DNA from: Methylopila sp. M107
Lineage (GTDB): Bacteria > Pseudomonadota > Alphaproteobacteria > Rhizobiales > Methylopilaceae
DNA length: 64,000 nucleotides
Direction: 5' to 3'
Assembly (NCBI RefSeq): GCF_000384475.1
Contig: NZ_ARWB01000001.1
Location: forward strand, 2,708,176 to 2,772,175
Below the pieces are notes generated by a model. It worked only from the letters and a program-made list of their open reading frames with translations. It was not told where the DNA came from and did no database searches. Of the stretch, positions 1 through 8,107 are shown in pieces. The position numbers and the translations under genes were made by a program. Positions within the stretch are counted from its first letter, which is position 1, and every line of letters begins with the position of its first letter.

Positions 1-108
1 CTCCAGCGCCAGCTCGGCATCGCCGTTCACAACCGCCTGAGCTCGCATCGCGTGGAGGAGGTTGGCTCTACCGTCGTCGCCGCGAAATCTGTCGATCATT
101 GCCGCCAT
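1..108 (-). CDS. N-terminus of putative cyclic-nucleotide-binding effector (partial)
   Basis: Only the first 36 codons are in the window; the gene runs off the left edge on the minus strand. The peptide starts MAAMIDRFRGDDGRANLL, and a second Met at codon 4 is an alternative start. The segment resembles the extreme N-terminus of cNMP-binding (CRP-like) effector proteins as I recall them from Pycsar-type loci, but the binding domain itself would lie outside the window, so this is an inference. The start is one base after the stop of the E2-like gene and has a good Shine-Dalgarno (GGAGG, about 7 nt upstream) inside the end of that gene. It is therefore the third cistron of the cyclase-E2-effector operon, and its position alone suggests the output module. 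Confidence 0.55.
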   Translation of the reverse strand, partial: MAAMIDRFRGDDGRANLLHAMRAQAVVNGDAELALE

Positions 109-109
109 C

Positions 110-904
110 TCAATTCCTCCGTGAAATCTTGGGTCCGGCCTCCCGCGACGTCGATCCTGCGTGGGTCGTTCCTACCCGCGGACAGTCCGCCATCGCTCCG
201 CAGCATGCGCGTTCGAGGAGACGGTTGGCCTCAGCAAACGCCCGCTCCCTCTCACGACGCAGCCGCTCTTCCCGAATGAGCTGGACAACCCAGCTCGTCC
301 GGCCACAGCTTCGTCGCATCACGGCTTGCCCCTTGCGCAGACAACCGACCGGGCAGGGAAGCCGGCCGTTGCGTAGCCCGTCGCCGGCTTCGTTGAGCCT
401 CGGAAACGGGCACGAGAACCATTTCTCCTCACCGTCCAGCATCTCGTAATATTCGTCTTCGAGACCAAGCTCACACGCGGCCTCGATCGCACGGATCTGG
501 TGGGGTCCGGCCTTGCCATGAGCGATCGCCTTGCGCGCCGGCCATCGGCGAGTGCGAGCGGCGATCCTCTGAAGACGCAGGTACTCCTCGACTAGCCCCC
601 ACCAGACGATGGCGTCATCGCGGGTGAGGATCACTTCTCCCGCGCCGTAGCCGACGCAGAAGGAGCCGTCCGAGTTGATATGCCGTTCGGGGCAATCTGC
701 GGGAAAAACTGTGCCGGGCGTGGTCTCCGCGACGTCGACGATCCCGGCGTCCAGTTTGATGCGCAGGTCCGCGACGGTCCTCCCGACGCCAATCCCGGCG
801 GGGACCACCGCGTGCCCCTCGATCGCGTCCGGGCCCACGGCCGTCGGCGCAAACCACGACGGGATCGTATCGGCGATGAACCGAAGCGACCTACCGCTTG
901 CCAT
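110..904 (-). CDS. E2-like ubiquitin-conjugation protein with cysteine-rich tail (CBASS-type E2)
   Basis: 264 aa from the ATG at 904, which overlaps the end of the upstream cyclase by 14 bp. A longer reading frame exists, but the overlap start is preferred. An E2-fold core occupies about residues 1-115; His75, Asn77 and candidate catalytic Cys83 lie in the stretch CPERHINSDGSFCVG. A Trp-rich linker follows (about 101-145, with WPARKAIAHG), then a Cys-rich tail with Cys165, 184, 188, 200, 234, 235 and 241. The family I recall is the E2 domain-associated cysteine-rich protein of short type II CBASS, which modifies a nucleotidyltransferase with a ubiquitin-like bond. Here the partner is a class III cyclase instead. 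No E1 or JAB protease is visible in the window. E2 homology is well supported by the motif; conjugation activity and target are inferred. Confidence 0.75.
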   Translation of the reverse strand: MASGRSLRFIADTIPSWFAPTAVGPDAIEGHAVVPAGIGVGRTVADLRIKLDAGIVDVAETTPGTVFPADCPERHINSDGSFCVGYGAGEVILTRDDAIVWWGLVEEYLRLQRIAARTRRWPARKAIAHGKAGPHQIRAIEAACELGLEDEYYEMLDGEEKWFSCPFPRLNEAGDGLRNGRLPCPVGCLRKGQAVMRRSCGRTSWVVQLIREERLRRERERAFAEANRLLERACCGAMADCPRVGTTHAGSTSREAGPKISRRN

Positions 905-2477
905 TGAGATACGGAGCCGCGACCGCCGCCGAGGTCCCGCTCTTGACGATGGCCGGCGATCCGAGATGCGACGCCAGCGCGTCGACATCGAGACCAGGGG
1001 CTTTGCCGTCGTCGCCGAAAAGCCGCCGGATCCCCGCCGGCGCGTGGGCCAGCGCCCGCGGTCCCAGGGCGGTCTCGTCGCCGCGGCAGACCGACTGAAG
1101 CTCCTCGGAAGCAGTGACAGCCTTGCTGACCGAACAGCGGACGCTCCCGTCGCCGCGAATGCCGATCCGGCTGACCGGCGTCGCGCCGTACTCGACGCCG
1201 ATGGCGATGCCGAGACCTCCCACGTTCTCCAGGTTTTCCTGGCAGAGCTCGAAGCTCGACCGCATGCCGGCCGCGGCCTTTACGGCGGAGCGAACGGTCT
1301 CCGTTGCGTTCGTCGCGGTCCGTGATCCTTCCACAAGCAGGCCATGGATGCAGTCGCCGATGAACCGAACCTTCCTCCCGTCGAAGTCGTGCTTCAGCGT
1401 CGCTGCGAGCTCGCTGCGGATGACGTGAAGGTTCGTCACCATCTCGGAGACGCGACCGCCCCGGATGCAGTCTTCCACGTAGGCCGTGAATCTGTCGATG
1501 TCGCCGAAGATAGAGGCGAGTTCCATCCTGATCGATCGGGAAGGGCTCAGATCGGCGAATACGATCGTCCGCAGAGGCGGTTCGTGGCGGTGGAAGGTGA
1601 AGGAGGCCGAACTTGCGGCTTCGTTGTGAAAACGCGCTGTTGCGGCGTCTGCCGCGCGCGTCACCAACTCTTCCGAAACTCGATTGGCGAGCACGACATA
1701 ACCCGGCCGGCCGAGCTCGAGCGACGATGCCGAGACGTGAACCCTGTTAGCGCGTTCAGCGTCGAGCATGCGCGTCGCAACATGGAGCTGGGGGATCCCG
1801 GCCTCCATACGAACCTTGTTGCTGGGGAACAGGCCTTCCTCGGTCCCCTCCGCGAGCTTCGCGGCGTAGTTCGCGGGATTGCCGAGAAAGAGAGGTTCCC
1901 GTTCGTCGCGGGAGCCAGAGTTCACAGCCACCGACAGACCAGAATCGATCCCGACCCTGACCCTGGTCCTGAACTGCCCGTTTCCGACGCGGTCGCCGGT
2001 CCGTTCGATCGCCCGCTTCAACGCATCGGCGAACTCTAGCGCTCGTCGCGCGCGCGCCCCGACGTTCTGGGGACCCGCAGGCGACACAATCACCGCGTGC
2101 ATACGAGGGCCGTGATAGTCCACCCGCTGGGCTTCGAACTCGTCGGCCACGCTGTCACAGGCGGCGTAGTGGAGATGCAGCATCCCGAGGACGCGTCGGT
2201 GACTGGCCTCTGTTTCCCGGTCCTGCTCCATCATGGCCGCCCCGAAGTCGAGCAGCTGCGCATAGACGTGGGCGCCGTCGACCAGCACCGCAGCGTTCCG
2301 GCTCAGATTGGAGATGAACTGTTCCCGAGGCCCGCCAGAGCGCGCTCGCTCGTTGATGACCGACCGTCGCTCGGTGATGAATCCCTCGTCGAGGATCCTG
2401 ACTGACACCTGGTTCTTGGGAACCGTCTGAAGGAACCGATCGATGCGTCCTTGGCTGCGCTCTTGCGACCAAGCCAT
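891..2477 (-). CDS. tandem class III nucleotidyl cyclase (Pycsar-type)
   Basis: 528 aa, first visible gene of the operon. Two cyclase-like halves can be read. The N-terminal one (about 60-265) keeps Asp67 in AVLVDGAH and the VRVGIDSGLSVAV signature near 173-185, but the position expected for the second metal Asp reads MHAVIVSP, so it looks degenerate. The C-terminal one (about 300-465) has Asp326 in FGDIDRF and Asp375 in FIGDCIHG, the usual two metal sites, followed by GIAIGVEYG. One active and one structural half would form an intramolecular pseudodimer. No membrane segments are apparent. Class III cyclases of this soluble type make cCMP or cUMP in Pycsar defence; substrate cannot be told from sequence. 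The protein ends NGKR, not in the C-terminal Gly that CBASS synthases use for conjugation. Confidence 0.75.
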   Translation of the reverse strand: MAWSQERSQGRIDRFLQTVPKNQVSVRILDEGFITERRSVINERARSGGPREQFISNLSRNAAVLVDGAHVYAQLLDFGAAMMEQDRETEASHRRVLGMLHLHYAACDSVADEFEAQRVDYHGPRMHAVIVSPAGPQNVGARARRALEFADALKRAIERTGDRVGNGQFRTRVRVGIDSGLSVAVNSGSRDEREPLFLGNPANYAAKLAEGTEEGLFPSNKVRMEAGIPQLHVATRMLDAERANRVHVSASSLELGRPGYVVLANRVSEELVTRAADAATARFHNEAASSASFTFHRHEPPLRTIVFADLSPSRSIRMELASIFGDIDRFTAYVEDCIRGGRVSEMVTNLHVIRSELAATLKHDFDGRKVRFIGDCIHGLLVEGSRTATNATETVRSAVKAAAGMRSSFELCQENLENVGGLGIAIGVEYGATPVSRIGIRGDGSVRCSVSKAVTASEELQSVCRGDETALGPRALAHAPAGIRRLFGDDGKAPGLDVDALASHLGSPAIVKSGTSAAVAAPYLNGKR

Positions 2478-2608
2478 GCCTGCCTCCTAGGATTCGCCTT
2501 GCGCTTGTGCGTCGCGCGCCGGCGAAACAGCGACCACGACGTCCAAACGTAAGCTACCTGCCTGATCGTACGTTTATTGTACTGGATTTATTCTTGATAT
2601 GTATCCGA

Positions 2609-2833
2609 TCAACCCTTAGGCGGGAAGGGGTCGGATCCATGGCTGTCGCGCTCGCGGATCTGGCCATCGCGGCCGTGGATCAAGAGCTCGCTGCCTTGGT
2701 TCTCCGCGATCTGGCGACCACGCTCGATCGCTTCGCGCTGAGTGTCGAAGGTCTCGGTGACGCGGGCGGAGCCTTCGCCACGTACGGCCCACTGACCGTC
2801 ATGCGGAACCACGTGCTGATTCTTGCCGGACAT
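2609..2833 (-). CDS. DUF2188 domain protein
   Basis: 74 aa from the ATG at 2833. The start MSGKNQHVVP fits the usual beginning of the family; ATGs at 2854 and further upstream are less likely. The chain has the DUF2188 pattern: HVVPHDGQWAVRGEG, then DTQREAIERGRQIAENQGSELLIHGRDGQIRERDSHG and a PFPPKG end. These are small soluble proteins of unknown role, common in alphaproteobacteria. It lies upstream of the cyclase operon on the same strand, about 130 bp away, so it may share transcription, but nothing links it functionally. Confidence 0.8.
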   Translation of the reverse strand: MSGKNQHVVPHDGQWAVRGEGSARVTETFDTQREAIERGRQIAENQGSELLIHGRDGQIRERDSHGSDPFPPKG

Positions 2834-3030
2834 GGATTTTTGGCCTTTCGCCATGCGGACAATCCGCTGGCCGGCGCATGGCCCCGACCCGATCGCCAAG
2901 GATTGGCTCTCACTGGAGTAGGCTCCTCAGGGACCGGGCCTCGGACAATTTGACGAAAATTTTCTTCAGGCATGTCCGAGCCGGCTCGAAAGTCAGCCTA
3001 TGATTGTAGCGGTGTAGCCGGGGCGACTGC

Positions 3031-3582
3031 GTGAACGAGCCAACACTTACGCTGGATCAGGTGCGTGACGCTCTCGGAGGGCTGTCGACGGCGGACCTCT
3101 ATCGCATTGCCGACCACGGCAAGTTCTGTGGGATGCCAGATCGTCGGAAGGCGCTGGACGTCGTCAGGGATGCAATCGGGCAGGTGGTCGTCGGCGAACG
3201 GTTATGTCCCGTCGGGGTGCCGATCACGACGTTCCTGCGGAACGCGATGAGGAGCCTCATCTCGGCCGACCTTAAGAAAGCCAAGCGTGAGGTTAGCTTG
3301 GAGGCGATGGTCGAGCCGGGCAGCTTCGATCCTGCGTCGCCCGGCCGCGACGGCGAGCAGATGCTTATCGCAAAAGAAGAGGTACAGAGCATGGTCGATG
3401 AGCTCGAACGTCTCTTCGCAGATGACGAAGACGCGCAGCTGGTCGTGATAGGGGATCTTGATCAGATGCCGGCGGAAGAGATCAGGACGCTGGGCGGCTG
3501 GGACCACAAGGAGTTCGCGACGATCCGCAAGAGGATCCGCCGGACGATCGCCAAGGCCTATCCACACGGCTGGCGGTTATGA
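3031..3582 (+). CDS. sigma-70-like protein with region 4 HTH
   Basis: 183 aa from a GTG start. The C-terminal third (about residues 125-178, LVVIGDLDQMPAEEIRTLGGWDHKEFATIRKRIRRTI) reads as a sigma region 4/HTH with the usual MPAEEI-x-LGG turn. The middle (about 55-90, PVGVPITTFLRNAMRSLISADLKKAKREVSLEAM) resembles a degenerate sigma region 2-3 linker. This is a phage-like or orphan sigma/regulator, not a housekeeping sigma. It overlaps the next gene by ATGA, and an ImmA/IrrE peptidase follows, so the three genes form one operon. I infer a regulated sigma/peptidase module; its target promoters are unknown. Confidence 0.6.
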   Translation: MNEPTLTLDQVRDALGGLSTADLYRIADHGKFCGMPDRRKALDVVRDAIGQVVVGERLCPVGVPITTFLRNAMRSLISADLKKAKREVSLEAMVEPGSFDPASPGRDGEQMLIAKEEVQSMVDELERLFADDEDAQLVVIGDLDQMPAEEIRTLGGWDHKEFATIRKRIRRTIAKAYPHGWRL

Positions 3583-4013
3583 GCGGCAGGTCGAAAGATA
3601 GGGACGCCATGTTGAGCTTCGTCGATCGGCGGCTCGACGAAATCGACGCCCTGTCAGACGACGAGCTCCTGGCGGAGGCGCAGGAGGCTGGCCAGGATCC
3701 AGCGCAAGTCGCCGGCGAGCTCCGTTCGCTGATCGACGGTCTCATTAGGCATCAGGCGAAGGAGCGCTTGAGAATTGCGCGCGCCTCGCTCGACGCCAGA
3801 CGAGTGGCGATGGCGAGCGGCTCTGCGAACGTCCTGAGTTTCGAGAAAAAGCAGGCGATTCTGAAAGGGTTCGCGGAAAATGATGGCCGGCTTCGCGAGC
3901 GGTTGACGATGGCGGCGCGCAACGGGCAAGGCTCCTCCGAACGCGAGGTCGACTCCATTCTCCAGGACCTGCGTGACCTCGGTGTCATCGACGAGGACGG
4001 CAATCCACTTTGA
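3579..4013 (+). CDS. hypothetical protein, middle gene of sigma/ImmA-IrrE operon
   Basis: 144 aa, charged and mostly helical in appearance, with no membrane segment or catalytic motif I recognise. An acidic N-terminal stretch (DRRLDEIDALSDDELLAEAQEAG) is followed by a basic helix (HQAKERLRIARASLDARR) and an acidic C-terminus. The start overlaps the upstream stop as ATGA, and the stop lies two bases before the ATG of the peptidase gene, so translation is coupled on both sides. By position it could be an antirepressor, an anti-sigma factor or the substrate of the peptidase; no evidence separates these options. Confidence 0.6.
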   Translation: MSGRSKDRDAMLSFVDRRLDEIDALSDDELLAEAQEAGQDPAQVAGELRSLIDGLIRHQAKERLRIARASLDARRVAMASGSANVLSFEKKQAILKGFAENDGRLRERLTMAARNGQGSSEREVDSILQDLRDLGVIDEDGNPL

Positions 4014-4015
4014 CC

Positions 4016-4780
4016 ATGCTGTCGCCCGCGGAACGATTGTTGATCGAACTGGGCGTCGATGATCCGCGCGAGATTGATCTCGATGCGATCGCCTGGGATG
4101 CCGGCGCCGAGGTCCGTTACGCGCCGCTCGACAGCTGCGAGGCGCGGATCATCGGTTTCAGCAACCGCGCCATCATCACCGTCAAGGAGAGCGCGATCCC
4201 GACCCGCAAGCGGTTCTCCGTCGGCCACGAGCTCGGCCACTGGAAATATCATAGGGGACGCTCTTTCGTGTGCCGCTCAGACGACATCGGCGGCAAGCGC
4301 AAGAGCGATCCGAACGATCCCGAGAGGATCGCCGATGCCTATTCGGCCAACCTTCTGATGCCGACTTTCATGGTGCGGCCCCGTGCGCGCAAACTCGGAC
4401 GCTTCACCTTCGAGGCCGTCGATCAGCTTCGCGACGAGTTCCAGGTGAGCCGTGAAGCAATGACGAGCCGGTTGTTGGACATCGAGCCGGAGCCCGCGAT
4501 CGTCGTTCGCCACTCCAGGGAGCGGAGGGTCTGGTTTCGTCGCAGCGCCAGCGTCCCGGAGCAATGGTTTCCGCGGGACGAGGTGGACGCCGCCTCGAAC
4601 GCGATGGAGGTGCTTTTCGGGGCCGTGCAGCGTTCGCGCCGCCAGATTATCGGCGCCGATGCTTGGTTCGATCGGCGTGGTTCAGAGGACCTGGAGGTCT
4701 ACGAACAATCCCAGAAGCTCAGCAGCGGCGACGTCATGACGATCGTGACGTTCAAGTCGACCATTATGCTCGGCGACTGA
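4016..4780 (+). CDS. ImmA/IrrE family metallo-endopeptidase
   Basis: 254 aa from the ATG at 4016; a TTG at 4010 is an alternative. The zinc-binding HExxH motif is clear in FSVGHELGHWKYHRG (about residues 67-81), followed by DPNDPERIADAYSANLLMP, the third-ligand helix typical of the family. ImmA of ICEBs1 and IrrE/PprI of Deinococcus cleave a repressor in response to damage. The C-terminal half (about 150-254) has no recognised domain. As the last gene of the sigma-like operon, its likely substrate is a regulator encoded nearby, possibly one of its two operon partners. Confidence 0.8.
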   Translation: MLSPAERLLIELGVDDPREIDLDAIAWDAGAEVRYAPLDSCEARIIGFSNRAIITVKESAIPTRKRFSVGHELGHWKYHRGRSFVCRSDDIGGKRKSDPNDPERIADAYSANLLMPTFMVRPRARKLGRFTFEAVDQLRDEFQVSREAMTSRLLDIEPEPAIVVRHSRERRVWFRRSASVPEQWFPRDEVDAASNAMEVLFGAVQRSRRQIIGADAWFDRRGSEDLEVYEQSQKLSSGDVMTIVTFKSTIMLGD

Positions 4781-5103
4781 CCCGGTAGGTCCGGACTGCG
4801 GGCTTCATCTTCGGTTGCGCGACATTGACCGTTCGGGACCGACTGACCGCCTTTATCTCCTATTGGTGGAAATCCGATCCTCGCGCGTCATTGAGGTCGC
4901 CAAACAGCAGATGGCCAGCGAGCGCGTCTCGCATCCACCCGCCGCTTTAATCGGCGCTGGGCGTGAGCACATTGAACGGACCAACAGCTCCGGCGGCGTT
5001 GTGGCTGCTCCGCCCTTACAGCCGCCGCAAATCAGATCGCTAGTTGCTGAGTTCCGGCAGAACAGTCCTCGAACTGCTGTCGCGCACAGTCGTAGGTATC
5101 GCG
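4781..5103. other. intergenic region between convergent ImmA/IrrE and qatD genes
   Basis: About 320 bp without a gene I can support. The short open frames here lack family resemblance and start signals. Because the flanking genes converge, transcription terminators are expected, but I see no convincing GC hairpin with a T-run. Confidence 0.5.
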
Positions 5104-5865
5104 CTATGCTACCAACGAACGCAAATTTGAGATGATCATGCTGGCGGTTATATCGATAGGTTCGCCGCGCAACTCCGCTAGGGCGGCAACGGTCCCGCTT
5201 ACGTCGCGCGGTCGCACGGGTTGGTCGGCGCGCCGCACGAACGGGCCGTCTGTTTCGGTGAGAAGGCGGTCGGCCGGCAATTCAGCAACCAGCTTTCGGT
5301 GCTTGGCCGAGCGGAGCATTTCCGCGTTGATCGAGAAGTAGCAGCCGAGCGACGCCGCGCGTCGCGCCTCAGCGGCGGATCCAGTGAACCAGTGCAGGAC
5401 GACCCGGCCCCGTTCCGCCGGGAAGGACCGTTCGATGTGTCCAAGCACTTTGGCGACCGCGCGGACACTGTGCACCGTCAACACCTTGCCGCCCTGTTCG
5501 GCGCATAATCGCAAGATGCGGTCGAACACCCGCTCCTGCGCAGAGAAGCTGGCGTAGAAGCGCGGCCCGGCATCCAGACCAATTTCGCCGATATAGCGCG
5601 CCTCGCCCAAGTGACGTTCGAAGATTGCGAGTTCCGCCTCGCGCTCGGCGACGAGTTGTGGATGGAGGCCCAAGGCGATGCGGACGTACCGGGCATGGGC
5701 GGCGAGCTCGCGATTGCGCGTCCAGGCGCGCGGCGTGGTGGTGACGGCAAGCGTCGCCACACCTTCGCGATCGCACTCTGCGATAAGCGCTTCGTGGTCC
5801 TTGTAGAGGTCGAGGTGGCAATGGAAGTCGACCCACTGGGGGTTTGCACGTTGCGGGCTGATCAC
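5104..5865 (-). CDS. qatD: QatD, TatD-family metal-dependent DNase of Qat defence
   Basis: 253 aa from a GTG start that overlaps the qatC stop as GTGA; upstream sequence in this frame is noncoding overlap with qatC. TatD/amidohydrolase landmarks are present: HCHLD near the N-terminus, GLHP, IGEIGLD with a catalytic-site Glu, HSV, HWFTGS and the C-terminal ETDGP. In the QatABCD anti-phage system this is the nuclease-type component. Length is normal for TatD and all ligand motifs appear intact. It is the last gene of a tightly coupled operon, which supports the Qat assignment over a housekeeping TatD. Confidence 0.9.
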   Translation of the reverse strand: MISPQRANPQWVDFHCHLDLYKDHEALIAECDREGVATLAVTTTPRAWTRNRELAAHARYVRIALGLHPQLVAEREAELAIFERHLGEARYIGEIGLDAGPRFYASFSAQERVFDRILRLCAEQGGKVLTVHSVRAVAKVLGHIERSFPAERGRVVLHWFTGSAAEARRAASLGCYFSINAEMLRSAKHRKLVAELPADRLLTETDGPFVRRADQPVRPRDVSGTVAALAELRGEPIDITASMIISNLRSLVA

Positions 5866-7232
5866 TGGGGCGCTGTCCTCACGCGGGCGAGGACGCTGTC
5901 GAGCTCGAGCATGCCGCGGCGATACACATCGGCGAGCGCGGCCTGACGATCGGCGCTTTCGTCGAACAATGGCCCCGGCTTGTGAATCAGGAGGCGGGCG
6001 AGATCGGGCCGCCTCCGCAGACGGGCGATCGCAAGCTGGAACGAACGAATCTGGACGCCCTCCGACTCCTTCGTGTTGAGCGGTCGAGCGGTAAGGTCGT
6101 CGATGGTGTAGGTGGTCGGATCGAGATTTGGGGCAAGGCCCGCCGTAAGCGAGGCGCGACGGATAAGACAGGGTAGGCAGTAGCCGCAATGCTGGGTGCC
6201 AAGCCCTTGCCAGCGTCCCTTGCTGGGCGAGGCGCAGGACAGCGATACGGGAGCGAGCTGGGCGAGCAGACCGCGATCGGCGCAGTGTTCGACCATCTCG
6301 CCCTTGGTCTGGTCCCAATAGGGGTTTTCGATTTGACCGGGGATGCCGAGGGCGGCGAGAGCCTGGTTCCAGCGAGCGATATAGAACGGGTGGGTGGTAC
6401 GAGTGCTGAGTGCGCCGAGCCGGACCGGGTCAAGCGGGACGTTAATGGCGATCAGGCCGTTTTCGGGACATTGCAAGACGAAGTCGCGCCCGAGCGCGCT
6501 CCCGGCGAACGCGCCGAGCGCGAAGAACAGAAAAGATCGGCCGCGCGTCGTGTTCTCGGCGCCCGTGCCCGCGACGAAGCCATCGGGAAAAGCCGTCCAC
6601 AATCGCAGGCGCTGAACGGCGCTGGCTGGAAACCGCGCCTTGAGCGCGTCGAATAATCTCGTCTGTGCGTCGCTCGTCGCTCCCTCGCCGGCGTGGCTAA
6701 CCAGGAGCGGCGTTCGACCCGCAGCCAAGGCGTCAATCGCGCCAATCAAGCTGTCGAGACCACCCGAGAAGAGCTGGAGCCGATCGAACGGTGGGTCGAA
6801 CAGGCGGTTGCGGCGAGGCGGCGCCATTCGCGCGAAACGGCGCGGCCGCGACCTGAACCCCAGTGTCCAACGATCTCCGGTCAAAAAATTCAACATCCGT
6901 GTCAGGATAGGCGCCGCGCCCCACCAGATGGCCGGGTCGGCGACGGGCACGACTAAACGGAGCTCGCGCGTCCAGCCGTCCTGCGAGTCGGAGCCGCGCG
7001 CGATCCGCGTATCGGCGGCATGGACATGGGCGGCGAACACCAGCAGGTCGAGACCGACCTCACTGGGCTCAAGATGGAGACGGCTGAGGTCAAGCATCGC
7101 TCGTCCGACTCCGTGGCCGAGCGAGCGATCACCCGATGCGAGGTCGAGCCGCGTCACCACCTCGTCCACCGCCGCCGGAATTACGCCCCGGTCGGTTGGG
7201 CCCAGCCGACCCACGATCAAATGTCGCTTCAT
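5862..7232 (-). CDS. qatC: QatC, QueC-like PP-loop protein of Qat defence
   Basis: 456 aa. The PP-loop ATP pyrophosphatase signature SGGLDS is at about residues 156-161 (LFSGGLDSLIGAID), and a C-terminal cysteine motif CGYCLPC is the zinc site expected of QueC-like enzymes. QueC makes 7-cyano-7-deazaguanine; in Qat the homologue is presumed to perform an ATP-dependent modification during phage defence. Start and stop overlap with qatB (ATGA) and qatD (GTGA). The N-terminal 130 residues are a Qat-specific extension absent from housekeeping QueC. Confidence 0.9.
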   Translation of the reverse strand: MKRHLIVGRLGPTDRGVIPAAVDEVVTRLDLASGDRSLGHGVGRAMLDLSRLHLEPSEVGLDLLVFAAHVHAADTRIARGSDSQDGWTRELRLVVPVADPAIWWGAAPILTRMLNFLTGDRWTLGFRSRPRRFARMAPPRRNRLFDPPFDRLQLFSGGLDSLIGAIDALAAGRTPLLVSHAGEGATSDAQTRLFDALKARFPASAVQRLRLWTAFPDGFVAGTGAENTTRGRSFLFFALGAFAGSALGRDFVLQCPENGLIAINVPLDPVRLGALSTRTTHPFYIARWNQALAALGIPGQIENPYWDQTKGEMVEHCADRGLLAQLAPVSLSCASPSKGRWQGLGTQHCGYCLPCLIRRASLTAGLAPNLDPTTYTIDDLTARPLNTKESEGVQIRSFQLAIARLRRRPDLARLLIHKPGPLFDESADRQAALADVYRRGMLELDSVLARVRTAPQ

Positions 7233-8107
7233 GCCGCCGCCTCAGCGTCGCCCATGATTGCGAGAATGCCGAAGGCCTGCTCGTAGATCCTGGTCACCGC
7301 GTCGAGCACGCGCGCGGGCGTCAGCGCGGCGATCGTGGCGCGGGCGGTGGTGAGCGCGTCGGCAACCCCACGGCGGATGAAGTCGCCAAGTTGTGCCTGA
7401 ACCCGAGCTGCTTCCCGGGCATCGGACGGAAGCACGACCGATTTGGTGCCGATATCATTGCAGATCCGGGCCTCGATGGCGTTGGTCGCGAACAGTTCGA
7501 AGACGGTCTGCATCTGGTCGGCGGTGAGCGTATCGAGGTCGGTCACGCCGGCCTCGGCCAGATCAACGATCGTCTCGATGAACGCTTCTCGGGCGATACC
7601 CTCGTCGACCGAGCCGCCGTCTGGACAGACATAGTCCGACAAGCCGAGGAAAATTTCCTCTATCGGACGACCGGCGAGCGCACCGAGGTCGAGCGCCCGC
7701 AGCGCTTCCGCCGCACCGCGGTTGACGGCGTCCGACAGGAAGCCAAGCAATCGGCTGCCAGCACCACGCGATGACCCCATACGAGCCGCCGCGCCGCGCG
7801 GGCCGCCGGTTGAAGAGCTGACATATTGGGAGACCGCGCGGCCAAGGCTGGCGCGATCCCGGCCTCCCGAGCCTGCGAAGCGCGAGAAGTTGTTGCGCGC
7901 GGCCGTGAACCGGGCCGGATCGCCAATAGGCGGGATCGGTGGTCGGGCAGGCGGTTGCGGAGGCTGGCCGTCGGGCGGCGTCTCCGGAAGTGCGCCGTCC
8001 GGCGGAGCTTCAGGACCTGTGGCCGGCGGCGCGCCTTCGCCCCCGAGAAAGCTCGGGACCAGCGGAGACGTGCCGCTCTGTCCGCCGAAGCCGCTCGAGG
8101 TGCCCAT
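7229..8107 (-). CDS. qatB: QatB, Qat defence protein of unknown fold
   Basis: 292 aa from the ATG at 8107, where the qatA stop and this start share a base (TGATG). The N-terminus MGTSSGFGGQSGTSPLVPSFL matches the recurrent start of QatB proteins as I remember them, and is followed by a Pro/Gly-rich low-complexity stretch (about 25-75). The rest is Ala-rich and helical, with no catalytic motif I recognise. Assignment rests on the start sequence and on its position between a KAP ATPase and a QueC-like gene. Confidence 0.85.
   Translation of the reverse strand: MGTSSGFGGQSGTSPLVPSFLGGEGAPPATGPEAPPDGALPETPPDGQPPQPPARPPIPPIGDPARFTAARNNFSRFAGSGGRDRASLGRAVSQYVSSSTGGPRGAAARMGSSRGAGSRLLGFLSDAVNRGAAEALRALDLGALAGRPIEEIFLGLSDYVCPDGGSVDEGIAREAFIETIVDLAEAGVTDLDTLTADQMQTVFELFATNAIEARICNDIGTKSVVLPSDAREAARVQAQLGDFIRRGVADALTTARATIAALTPARVLDAVTRIYEQAFGILAIMGDAEAAA

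Noticed and set aside
2507..2953. 148-codon plus-strand frame over the DUF2188 gene
   Set aside because: DUF2188 on the minus strand has a strong family pattern; the plus frame is its shadow.
4815..5135. 106-codon plus-strand frame between ImmA/IrrE and qatD
   Set aside because: No family, no start signal, and its end overlaps qatD; composition is that of noncoding DNA.
5866..6318. Long 5' extension of the qatD frame
   Set aside because: This stretch lies inside qatC and reads as Arg/Pro-rich junk; a GTG overlapping the qatC stop gives the expected TatD length.
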